From contig NZ_CP182493.1 of NCBI RefSeq assembly GCF_052056295.1, positions 1,736,001-1,800,000 of the forward strand: 64,000 bases of DNA. The letters run 5' to 3'. This document shows positions 52,494 to 60,275 of this stretch, in pieces. The DNA is from Catenovulum sp052056295. Lineage in GTDB: Bacteria; Pseudomonadota; Gammaproteobacteria; Enterobacterales; Alteromonadaceae. Numbering within the stretch: the stretch's first letter is position 1; every line of letters begins with the position of its first letter. The notes below the pieces were generated by a model. It had not been told where the DNA came from and made no database searches. It saw nothing but the letters and a program-made list of their open reading frames with translations. The position numbers and the translations under genes are program-made.

Positions 52494-52515
52494 GCAATAC
52501 ATGAGTTAACCCCAA

Positions 52516-52953
52516 ATGATCGCATTATTACAAAGAGTTAGCCAAGCTAGCGTAACAGTTAACAACCAAATTATATCCAACATCAACCAAGGTATTTTAG
52601 TATTACTTGGCGTTGAAAAAGGCGATGACGAAACCAAAGCTAAACGCTTAGCTGAGCGTGTTGCTGGTTATCGAATATTTGAAGATGAAAATGGTAAAAC
52701 CAATTTAAGTGTTAAAGATGTCGGCGGCGAAATTTTAGTAGTATCACAATTTACCCTAGCGGCAGATACCAAAAAAGGCATGCGCCCAAGCTTTTCCAAT
52801 GCAGCAACACCAGAATTAGCCAATCAGTTGTATTTGTATTTTGCGAGCCAAGTTGAGGCTCAAGGGATAAAGGTGCAAACAGGGCAATTTCAGGCTGACA
52901 TGAAAGTCAGCCTAATAAATGATGGGCCTATGACCTTTAGGCTAGAAATTTAG
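52516..52953 (+). CDS. dtd: D-aminoacyl-tRNA deacylase
   Basis: This 145-residue enzyme removes D-amino acids mischarged on tRNA. Family motifs are MIALLQRVSQASVTVN, LVVSQFTLAADTKKGMRPSF (SQFTLxA) and the C-terminal NDGPMTFRLEI (NxGPxT). Full length. Its leader contains repeat copy I. The 3' end overlaps the convergent esterase gene by 4 bases. Confidence 0.96.
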   Translation: MIALLQRVSQASVTVNNQIISNINQGILVLLGVEKGDDETKAKRLAERVAGYRIFEDENGKTNLSVKDVGGEILVVSQFTLAADTKKGMRPSFSNAATPELANQLYLYFASQVEAQGIKVQTGQFQADMKVSLINDGPMTFRLEI

Positions 52954-53636
52954 GCTGGTGATTTAGCCGTGAGGACAGCTTGCAACCATTTTGAAATAGC
53001 ACCAATTTGTTCAGCACAGACATTGTGCTGCATTGGGTAGTCTTGCCATTCAACGTTAAAACCGGCTTGTTTAACCATATCGGCAGACTGTCTACCCAGC
53101 TGTACTGGAATAATTTCATCCTGTAAGCCATGCATAGCCAACACAGGTGCGGCTTTGGCAGCATCAGTTGCTTCACAGGCTAACTTATCCGCACGAGACA
53201 AATAAGCAGACAAAGATAAAATGCCAGCAGGCGCAGCAGGCTGGCGACAACCTAGTTGGTAAGCCATGACACCACCCTGAGAAAAACCAGCAATCACTAA
53301 GTTTTCATGGGTTAAATCATTTTTGCTTAACTCAGCGTCTATTAGTGCCTGCAATTGTGCAGCCGATTCTAATACACCTTTTTCATCCGCTCTGTTATTC
53401 ATATCAAACGAAACTATGTCGTACCAACCACGCATAGGCAGGCCATTGTTGATGGTAATTGGTCTAACGGGTGCGTGTGGAAATACAAAACGTATGCCTA
53501 ATTCTGCAGGAAGTTTTAACTCAGGCACTAGTGGGGCAAATCCATGACCCGAGTCACCTAATCCATGCATCCATACAACTAATGATTTAACTTCCCCTTG
53601 TGGGTTTACATCAATGTACGAGAGCTGCTCAGTCAT
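52950..53636 (-). CDS. Carboxylesterase/phospholipase (YpfH-like alpha/beta-hydrolase)
   Basis: This 228-residue cytoplasmic hydrolase has the phospholipase/carboxylesterase pattern VVWMHGLGDSGHGFAPLVPE and FPHAPVRPITINNG, the nucleophile S119 in IAGFSQGGVMAY, and the Asp/His of HGLQDEIIPV and PMQHNVCAEQI. The ATG at 53636 is preceded by GGAG and replaces an upstream frame start at 53666. Substrates are probably short acyl esters. Acyl-protein thioesterase activity is an alternative. Confidence 0.9.
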   Translation of the reverse strand: MTEQLSYIDVNPQGEVKSLVVWMHGLGDSGHGFAPLVPELKLPAELGIRFVFPHAPVRPITINNGLPMRGWYDIVSFDMNNRADEKGVLESAAQLQALIDAELSKNDLTHENLVIAGFSQGGVMAYQLGCRQPAAPAGILSLSAYLSRADKLACEATDAAKAAPVLAMHGLQDEIIPVQLGRQSADMVKQAGFNVEWQDYPMQHNVCAEQIGAISKWLQAVLTAKSPA

Positions 53637-53715
53637 AAAATCTCCGTTGTCTTTCTCGTTTGGCAAAAGTGGCTGGGCTATTTTCTAACATTATTTTGTT
53701 CAATAAACCAGCAAT

Positions 53716-54048
53716 TTAGCTTTTAAAAGTTACTTTTGTGCCAGCTTGTTTCGCAACGGCTTCTTCAATAAAGTGCCAAAACTCATCACCAAAACGTTCA
53801 TCAATCCATTTACCGTCTTGATAGCTAAAATGGTAACCATTAAATTTAGTCGCAACCCACAACTGCAATAGTGGTTCTTGTTTGTTTAAGATAATTTTGC
53901 TGCGATCAGCAAATTCAATATCTAACTTGCCACCAAAATTTTCATAATCTATGTCTAAATCGTCTTCTATTTCTTCGAGCTTTTGCTCAATTTGCAGTAA
54001 AATGTCGTCAACAAGTTGGTGATATTGGGTTTCAGTTAATTGGCTCAT
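53716..54048 (-). CDS. cyaY: Iron-sulfur cluster assembly protein CyaY (frataxin)
   Basis: This 110-residue acidic frataxin homologue has an N-terminal acidic helix (ILLQIEQKLEEIEDDLDIDYEN) that binds iron, and the conserved strands KIILNKQEPLLQLWVATK, with GYHFSYQDGKWIDERFGDEF. It modulates IscS-driven cluster assembly. It is divergent from lptM-lysA, the usual arrangement. Confidence 0.96.
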   Translation of the reverse strand: MSQLTETQYHQLVDDILLQIEQKLEEIEDDLDIDYENFGGKLDIEFADRSKIILNKQEPLLQLWVATKFNGYHFSYQDGKWIDERFGDEFWHFIEEAVAKQAGTKVTFKS

Positions 54049-54120
54049 GTCTTTACACTTGATTTTCTAACAATGAATGCGATTATACCCGCATTCAAAC
54101 AAAAGAGTTTAACAATTGTC

Positions 54121-54288
54121 ATGAGATTTAAAACTTTGTCTGCGCTGATAAGCTGCAGCTTGTTAATTTGTGCCTGTGGTCAACGTGGGCCATTAACTAT
54201 GCCAAAACCAACAGAGCAAAATACTCAGACACAAGCGCACAACAATACAGTGCAGCAAAACACTTTAGAACAAACAACAAATCAATAG
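54121..54288 (+). CDS. lptM: LPS translocon maturation lipoprotein LptM (YifL)
   Basis: This 55-residue lipoprotein has lipobox ICAC (Cys 19) followed directly by the conserved GQRGPLTMPKP. LptM helps LptD mature in the outer membrane. The tail is Gln/Asn/Thr rich. The frame is open from 54040, but the ATG at 54121 gives the correct signal sequence. It is followed by lysA after 11 bases. Confidence 0.93.
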   Translation: MRFKTLSALISCSLLICACGQRGPLTMPKPTEQNTQTQAHNNTVQQNTLEQTTNQ

Positions 54289-54299
54289 GTTGAATTAGC

Positions 54300-55550
54300 G
54301 TGGATTTTTTTAATTACAAACAAGATCAGTTATTTGCAGAAAACGTCAGCGTGGCAGAAATTGCCGCTGAATTTAACACACCTGCATATATTTATTCGCG
54401 CGCGGCAATTGAGCGCCATTGGCAAGCATTTGATACAGCAGCCGGTGAACATCCACATTTAGTTTGTTATGCAGTTAAAGCCAATTCAAACTTAGGTGTG
54501 TTAAATGTAATGGCGCGTTTAGGTTCAGGTTTTGACATAGTGTCAGGTGGTGAACTTGCGCGTGTTATCGAAGCCGGTGGTGATCCAGCAAAAGTAGTAT
54601 TTTCTGGTGTTGGTAAAACCGAAGCTGAAATTGAATATGCGTTAGAAGCCGGTATTTATTGTTTTAACGTTGAATCTGAACCTGAGCTTGATCGCATCAA
54701 CAAAGTTGCCGCTGAGCTTGATAAAAAAGCTCCAATTTCAATTCGTGTTAACCCAGATGTTGACGCAAAAACGCATCCATACATTTCGACGGGTTTAAAA
54801 GCGAATAAATTTGGTATTGAGCGCGAACGTGCGCTAGAAGTATACAAATACGCAGCATCGTTATCACACTTAGATATTCAAGGTATTGACTGTCATATAG
54901 GTTCACAGCTAACTGAAATTCAACCTTTTATCGATGCACTAGACAAAGTATTGGTTTTAATTGATGAATTAGCGGCAGCTGGCATCCAAATTAGTCACCT
55001 AGACGTAGGTGGTGGTTTAGGCGTAACTTACGCGGATGAAAAGCCACCAGCAACTGAAGAATATGTTGCGGCATTAAAAGCAAAATTAGCCGACCGCACC
55101 CATTTAAAACTTATATTTGAGCCGGGCCGTTCTATCATGGCTAACGCAGGTGTGTTGATCACCAAAGTTGAATTTATCAAAAGCGGTGAAGAGAAAAACT
55201 TTGCGATTGTTGATGCAGCTATGAACGACTTAATTCGTCCAAGTTTATATTCAGCATGGCAAAACATTGTGCCAGTTAACGCAGCATTAAGCCGAGACAA
55301 AGCAGTTTACGACGTGGTTGGCCCTATCTGTGAAACAGGTGATTTTTTAGGTAAAGATCGCGAACTCGCCATAAAATCAGGCGATTTGCTTGCTGTTCGT
55401 TCTAGTGGTGCATACGGTTTTACTATGGCGTCTAACTACAACTCACGTGTGCGTGCAGTTGAGATTATGGTTGATGGCGACAAACCTTATGTTGTACGCG
55501 AACGTGAACAACTAGTCGATTTATGGAAAGGCGAACAGTTATTGCCATAA
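54300..55550 (+). CDS. lysA: Diaminopimelate decarboxylase
   Basis: This 416-residue PLP enzyme makes lysine from meso-diaminopimelate. The PLP lysine is K60 in CYAVKANSNLG. Other motifs are SGGELARVIEAGG, HIGSQLTEI, LDVGGGLGV, FEPGRSIMANAG and GPICETGDFLGKDR. The start is a GTG. In most gammaproteobacteria dapF follows; here a periplasmic binding protein gene follows instead. Confidence 0.97.
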   Translation: MDFFNYKQDQLFAENVSVAEIAAEFNTPAYIYSRAAIERHWQAFDTAAGEHPHLVCYAVKANSNLGVLNVMARLGSGFDIVSGGELARVIEAGGDPAKVVFSGVGKTEAEIEYALEAGIYCFNVESEPELDRINKVAAELDKKAPISIRVNPDVDAKTHPYISTGLKANKFGIERERALEVYKYAASLSHLDIQGIDCHIGSQLTEIQPFIDALDKVLVLIDELAAAGIQISHLDVGGGLGVTYADEKPPATEEYVAALKAKLADRTHLKLIFEPGRSIMANAGVLITKVEFIKSGEEKNFAIVDAAMNDLIRPSLYSAWQNIVPVNAALSRDKAVYDVVGPICETGDFLGKDRELAIKSGDLLAVRSSGAYGFTMASNYNSRVRAVEIMVDGDKPYVVREREQLVDLWKGEQLLP

Positions 55551-55565
55551 TCTAAACTACAAATA

Positions 55566-55596
55566 GGCTGAAGTTGGCAAAGATGCAACTTCAGCC
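55566..55596 (+). terminator. Hairpin after lysA, possible terminator
   Basis: GGCTGAAGTTG (55566-55576) and CAACTTCAGCC (55586-55596) form a perfect 11-bp stem with a 9-base loop, 15 bases after the lysA stop. No T-run follows, so termination would need Rho, or the hairpin may only stabilise the mRNA end. Confidence 0.45.
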
Positions 55597-55718
55597 ATTC
55601 ACCCCAGCATAACCCCCTAATAAATTCAGCTAATTTTCTAGCTAAACGCCTGTAAAACATTGCAGTGTTAGCTATACTCAAAACATCAAAAACAAAACCA
55701 ACAACGCCTGTTAAACAA

Positions 55719-56915
55719 ATGCCAAAATTATTATTTAGTTTAATTACTGTTGTTTTGTGCGCTCTGCCGAGTCACGCAGACGAGCTCATTATTGGACTAG
55801 ATGCCGATTTATCTGCAGTAGCAGTAGAAGGTGGTATCGCCATTCAACGCGGCGCGCAACTAGCAATTGATGAAATAAATCAAGCAGGAGGCTTACTGGG
55901 TAAACAACTAAAATTAGTTAGTAAAGACCATAGAGGCAATCCGGCTCGCGGCCAACGCAACATAGAACAATTTGCCCAACAGCAAAACTTAGTTGCTGTA
56001 CTTGGAGGTATTCACACACCAGTAGCTATGTCTGAATTACCTTTGATTCATAAACATAAACTGATTTATTTAGGCCCTTGGGCCGCAGGCACACAATTGG
56101 TCAACAATGGTTATACACCCAATTACGTTTTTAGAGTGTCATTGCGTGACCAAGACGCAGGTGTCGTTTTACTCAAACACGCCAAACAAAACAATTTAAC
56201 TCAAGTGGCGCTGATGTTAGAACATACAAGCTGGGGACGTTCGAACAAACAATCGCTCGAACAAGCGGCCTTACAGCTTGGCCTCAATATTACTCACCTT
56301 GAATGGTTCAATTGGCGTGATTCAGAAATGACCAATAAAGTAACGCGCGTTTTGGCGACTCAACCTCAGGCCATCATATTGGTTGCGAATGCACCCGAAG
56401 GTGCACAAATTGTCAAAGCTATGCATAAATTGCCAACAAATATGCAAAAGCCGATTATCTCCCACTGGGGTATCACCTCTGGCAATTTTGTTGAACAAGT
56501 TGGCTTAGATATTATTCGCCAATCAGACATTCGAGTTATACAAACTTTCTCGTTTTTTACCGCAGAAAATATGCAAAAATCAACCAGCGTACTGCAAGCA
56601 TATAACCAAAAATTTCAGACAAATTACACCGAGCAGACAGTTCCGTCTGCCGTTGGTATTGCGCATGCCTACGATTTAGTTCACATGTTGGCACAAGCAA
56701 TCCGTCAGGCAAAAACGACTGAAAGTTCAGCCGTCCATAATGCATTGGAAAATTTGCCTGAGTATCAAGGTTTAGTCAAAACCTATAAACGTGCATTTAG
56801 CGCCAACAAACACGATGCGCTTGAGCCTGATGATTACCATGTATTCGCCTTTGACAACTTTGGTTATCTCTCTAACATTCCAAGCGTTACTCGCGCGGCA
56901 AAAATAATTCAATAA
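55719..56915 (+). CDS. Periplasmic branched-chain-amino-acid-type ligand-binding protein
   Basis: This 398-residue exported protein has a signal peptide (LLFSLITVVLCALPSHA) and a type 1 periplasmic-binding fold like LivJ/UrtA: LIIGLDADLSAVAVEGG, IAIQRGAQLAIDEINQAGGL, AVLGGIHTPVAMSELPLI and AIILVANAPEGAQIVKAM. No ABC permease or ATPase is near. The gene is 16 bases before a membrane histidine kinase, so it probably delivers ligand occupancy to that kinase. The ATG at 55719 was chosen over a GTG at 55665. The ligand is unknown. Confidence 0.82.
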   Translation: MPKLLFSLITVVLCALPSHADELIIGLDADLSAVAVEGGIAIQRGAQLAIDEINQAGGLLGKQLKLVSKDHRGNPARGQRNIEQFAQQQNLVAVLGGIHTPVAMSELPLIHKHKLIYLGPWAAGTQLVNNGYTPNYVFRVSLRDQDAGVVLLKHAKQNNLTQVALMLEHTSWGRSNKQSLEQAALQLGLNITHLEWFNWRDSEMTNKVTRVLATQPQAIILVANAPEGAQIVKAMHKLPTNMQKPIISHWGITSGNFVEQVGLDIIRQSDIRVIQTFSFFTAENMQKSTSVLQAYNQKFQTNYTEQTVPSAVGIAHAYDLVHMLAQAIRQAKTTESSAVHNALENLPEYQGLVKTYKRAFSANKHDALEPDDYHVFAFDNFGYLSNIPSVTRAAKIIQ

Positions 56916-56931
56916 GGTTAACAAGCAAGGC

Positions 56932-59900
56932 ATGGACGAACAAAACAAACCAACGCTTCACCAACATATCACCCGCAAAACACTGCCAAAAGTGCTAACT
57001 ATGCTGGTAATTGTTGGTTTTTTAATTGTCGTTTATGTACAAAGACTCGTTGAACATGAAATAGTTGAACAACAACAAGAAATTGCCGAACAATTTAACC
57101 ATGTTCTCAATAAAACCCAAACTGCACTGCAATCTGAAGTTGAAAACTTAGCCCTGAATGATTTAGTGGTAAACAGTTTAGTTGACCTTGAAGGACGGCA
57201 ACAATATATCAATTTACTGTTTAATTCGTTTGTGTTTGCAGGCATAAAAGATAGCCAAATTAGTCTGCTTGATTTTGAAGGGCAAGTAGTCACCAGCAAC
57301 CAAAGTAAACATCAAATCATTGATAAAAAACTCTGGTTTAATCCAGTATTACAACAAGGGCAAAGCTACTATCACTTATCAGAAAAAGGCTGGTTGTTTA
57401 TTGCGCCTATAAAGTACGGAGCAGCGCCAGAAGGCGCTATTTACGCGCATATTCCACGGCAACAAGTTCAGCCACTGCTGACACTCAACTTATTAAAAAC
57501 CGATATTGTTTACGTAGATAAACACAACAATATCCTGTTCCAATCAAACCTTGAGCTGGCGACTGAAACGCTGCAACTGAAAACAGCGCAACTGCAAGAG
57601 TTTAAATATTATGTCGAGAGTTTAGCCGACGGCAGTAAAATTTATGTTTTACAAAAAGCTGAATACGCATATCAACAAGTGATCATTTTTATTATAGTTT
57701 TAATTGTGATCTTAATCGGTTTAATCATAGTTACCACCTACAGCATAAGCTTAGCGGCTAATTTCGCCTCGCAGACCTTACATCAATTTGTCAACGCTAT
57801 TGAAAACCAAGATAAACAGGATTTCGACCAAACAGCCGACTACCAAAGCATAGAGTTGCATGAAATGGCGCAACTGCGAAAACAATTCGACGGCTTACTC
57901 GAAGAGTTGTTTGCAACTAACGTGTCTAAAGAGCAATTTCAAAGTGTTATTAACTCAATTTCAGAGTCACTTGCAGTGTTTGATTTAAATGGCCGCTGTT
58001 TGTTGCACAATAATGCTTTTGACGAGTTTCAATCTCAGGTGTTAACTGAAGGGGTTGCCTCGATCAATTTGATCGACAGTCAACATAGAGCAGCGGTATT
58101 TAATGTAAAAAATGAGTTGTACGAATTTGAAAGCATGTACAACTTAAAAGATCAAAATAATAACTACAAACAAGTTTTTATCCATTGGCACAGAACTTTA
58201 TATTTAACCTCAGATGGACGGCTCGCCGGTATAGTCTTGGTGGGTATAGATGTAACTATGCAAAAAAGCATAGACAGAGAGCTACTGATTCGCGACCGAG
58301 CGATAGAAACAGCACCATGTGGCATCCTTATAGTGGATGCTAGCGTCCAGTCTCAACCAATAGTGTATGTCAACCCAGCGTTTGAAGCGATAACAGGTTA
58401 CGACAGAACTGAAGTACTCGGGAAAAACTGTCGTTTTTTACAAGGGAAAAATTCAGATCCTCAAATTGTTGAACAAATTCGCCAAGCAATTCATTTACAA
58501 CAAGCTATTACCACCACAATTATCAATTACACCAAACAAGGCAAGGAGTTTTACAATCAGTTATCTATTACCCCAGTTTTTGACAGCCATAACCATTTAA
58601 CCCACTTCCTTGGCATTCAAAATGATGTCACTGAACGTATAACGGCAGAAAATCAGCTAAAAACCGCGATACTAGAACGAGAGCAAGCGCTAGAAAAAGC
58701 CCAAGAATCAGCCAAATTAAAATCAGCCTTTTTGGCCAGTATGTCGCATGAAATCCGCACACCGATGAATGGGGTTTTAGGCATGCTCAATATCTTACAA
58801 AATACAGATATGAGTTCGCGCCAGCACCACTATACTAAGCTTGCACAACACAGTGCCAATTCACTGCTGGTGTTAATTAACGATATTTTGGATTTCTCGA
58901 AAATAGAGGCTGGCAAAATTGATATAGAGAAAGTCGCAACAAATGTACAAGATTTGATAGAAAATGTCGGCCAAACCTATTCAATAAAAGCGTTTGAAAA
59001 AGGTTTGCAACTACTAGTAGACGCAACCGAGTTACAACACCATCACTTAGTTACAGACCCAACCCGGTATCGACAAATTTTAACCAACTTGGTTGGCAAC
59101 GCCATCAAATTCACCGAACAGGGTTCGGTGACCATCAAAGCGCATAGTCAACTATTAACTGAGCAAAACTTAGTACGCCTGCAAGTTGAAGTTATCGATA
59201 CTGGCATAGGTATTGAACCAAATAAATTTTCCGCACTGTTTTCGGCATTTACTCAAGTAGATGCATCTACTACCAGAAAATTTGGTGGCACAGGTTTAGG
59301 TTTAGCTATTAGCCAACAATTGGCAAGTTTGTTAGATGGTGATATTCAAGTACAAAGCCAACACGGCCAAGGGAGTAACTTCACCATAGTTATAGATTGC
59401 GAAATTGCTCAAGTTGAAGATAAAACCACTCGATACACTTATAATTCGGGTCAGCAAAAAGTTGTGTTGGTAGGAGAACAAACTCAATACAAAACATTAT
59501 TAACCAAACAGTTCCAACAAATTATCCAGCATACACAAAGTTTTGAATTGGCTGAGCAGCTTGCTGCTACCGAGTTAACTAACAGCATAGCCTGTTTTAC
59601 CGATTTACTCACAGGTGCGCTGACAACAAGCCAATTAATTCAACAAATTGAAACACACGCGCAAGACATAACTTGTTTAGTGATTCATCCGGTAAATTAT
59701 CCAAATGAAGCGCTACGGGAATTGGTTGCGGACAATATTAAGCTACTGTCTTACCCGATAACCACCCAAGAACTCGTGAGCGTATTAAATAGCTTAAGTG
59801 ATAATGCTCAGCAAAAAAACAAGCACAAAGCGGATATAACACAGTCACCAACAAATAAGTTCAAACGTATATTATTAGTTGAGGATAATGAAATAAATCA

Positions 59901-60273
59901 GCTGGTTGCACAAACCATGTTAGAGGCGTACGCGGAAAAAATTGATATTGCTAATCATGGATTAGAGGCAATTGAAGTTTTGGTCGCTAGCCAGCAGATA
60001 GGCCAAACATACGATTTAATTTTAATGGATTGCCAAATGCCACAACTAGATGGCTATCAAACAACCATCAAAATTCGCCAAGGTGAATGTGGTGACTGGT
60101 GTAAAAACATCCCAATTATTGCGATGACAGCCAATGCCATGGTTGGCGACAAAGAAAAGTGTTTAGATGCTGGTATGGATGACTACATAGTCAAACCAAT
60201 AAATAAACAGGTTGTCGCCGAAGTTTTAGCCCATTGGCAACAAAAACATCAACAAAGTGCATTACTCAATTGA
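56932..60273 (+). CDS. LOV-domain hybrid sensor histidine kinase
   Basis: This 1113-residue membrane kinase has TM1 (about 20-40), a periplasmic sensor of about 205 residues, TM2 (about 248-275), a HAMP-like linker and PAS1 (about 332-445). A second PAS (about 452-572) is a LOV domain: GKNCRFLQG with C500, then N532 (INYTK), N542 (FYN) and Q563 (LGIQND), the full FMN-adduct set. HisKA has H606 (SMSHEIRTPMNG), the HATPase has GTGLGLAIS, a degenerate receiver follows, and the final receiver has D1033 (LMDCQMPQLDG). It should respond to blue light and perhaps to the periplasmic protein encoded before it. Confidence 0.9.
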   Translation: MDEQNKPTLHQHITRKTLPKVLTMLVIVGFLIVVYVQRLVEHEIVEQQQEIAEQFNHVLNKTQTALQSEVENLALNDLVVNSLVDLEGRQQYINLLFNSFVFAGIKDSQISLLDFEGQVVTSNQSKHQIIDKKLWFNPVLQQGQSYYHLSEKGWLFIAPIKYGAAPEGAIYAHIPRQQVQPLLTLNLLKTDIVYVDKHNNILFQSNLELATETLQLKTAQLQEFKYYVESLADGSKIYVLQKAEYAYQQVIIFIIVLIVILIGLIIVTTYSISLAANFASQTLHQFVNAIENQDKQDFDQTADYQSIELHEMAQLRKQFDGLLEELFATNVSKEQFQSVINSISESLAVFDLNGRCLLHNNAFDEFQSQVLTEGVASINLIDSQHRAAVFNVKNELYEFESMYNLKDQNNNYKQVFIHWHRTLYLTSDGRLAGIVLVGIDVTMQKSIDRELLIRDRAIETAPCGILIVDASVQSQPIVYVNPAFEAITGYDRTEVLGKNCRFLQGKNSDPQIVEQIRQAIHLQQAITTTIINYTKQGKEFYNQLSITPVFDSHNHLTHFLGIQNDVTERITAENQLKTAILEREQALEKAQESAKLKSAFLASMSHEIRTPMNGVLGMLNILQNTDMSSRQHHYTKLAQHSANSLLVLINDILDFSKIEAGKIDIEKVATNVQDLIENVGQTYSIKAFEKGLQLLVDATELQHHHLVTDPTRYRQILTNLVGNAIKFTEQGSVTIKAHSQLLTEQNLVRLQVEVIDTGIGIEPNKFSALFSAFTQVDASTTRKFGGTGLGLAISQQLASLLDGDIQVQSQHGQGSNFTIVIDCEIAQVEDKTTRYTYNSGQQKVVLVGEQTQYKTLLTKQFQQIIQHTQSFELAEQLAATELTNSIACFTDLLTGALTTSQLIQQIETHAQDITCLVIHPVNYPNEALRELVADNIKLLSYPITTQELVSVLNSLSDNAQQKNKHKADITQSPTNKFKRILLVEDNEINQLVAQTMLEAYAEKIDIANHGLEAIEVLVASQQIGQTYDLILMDCQMPQLDGYQTTIKIRQGECGDWCKNIPIIAMTANAMVGDKEKCLDAGMDDYIVKPINKQVVAEVLAHWQQKHQQSALLN

Positions 60274-60275
60274 AG

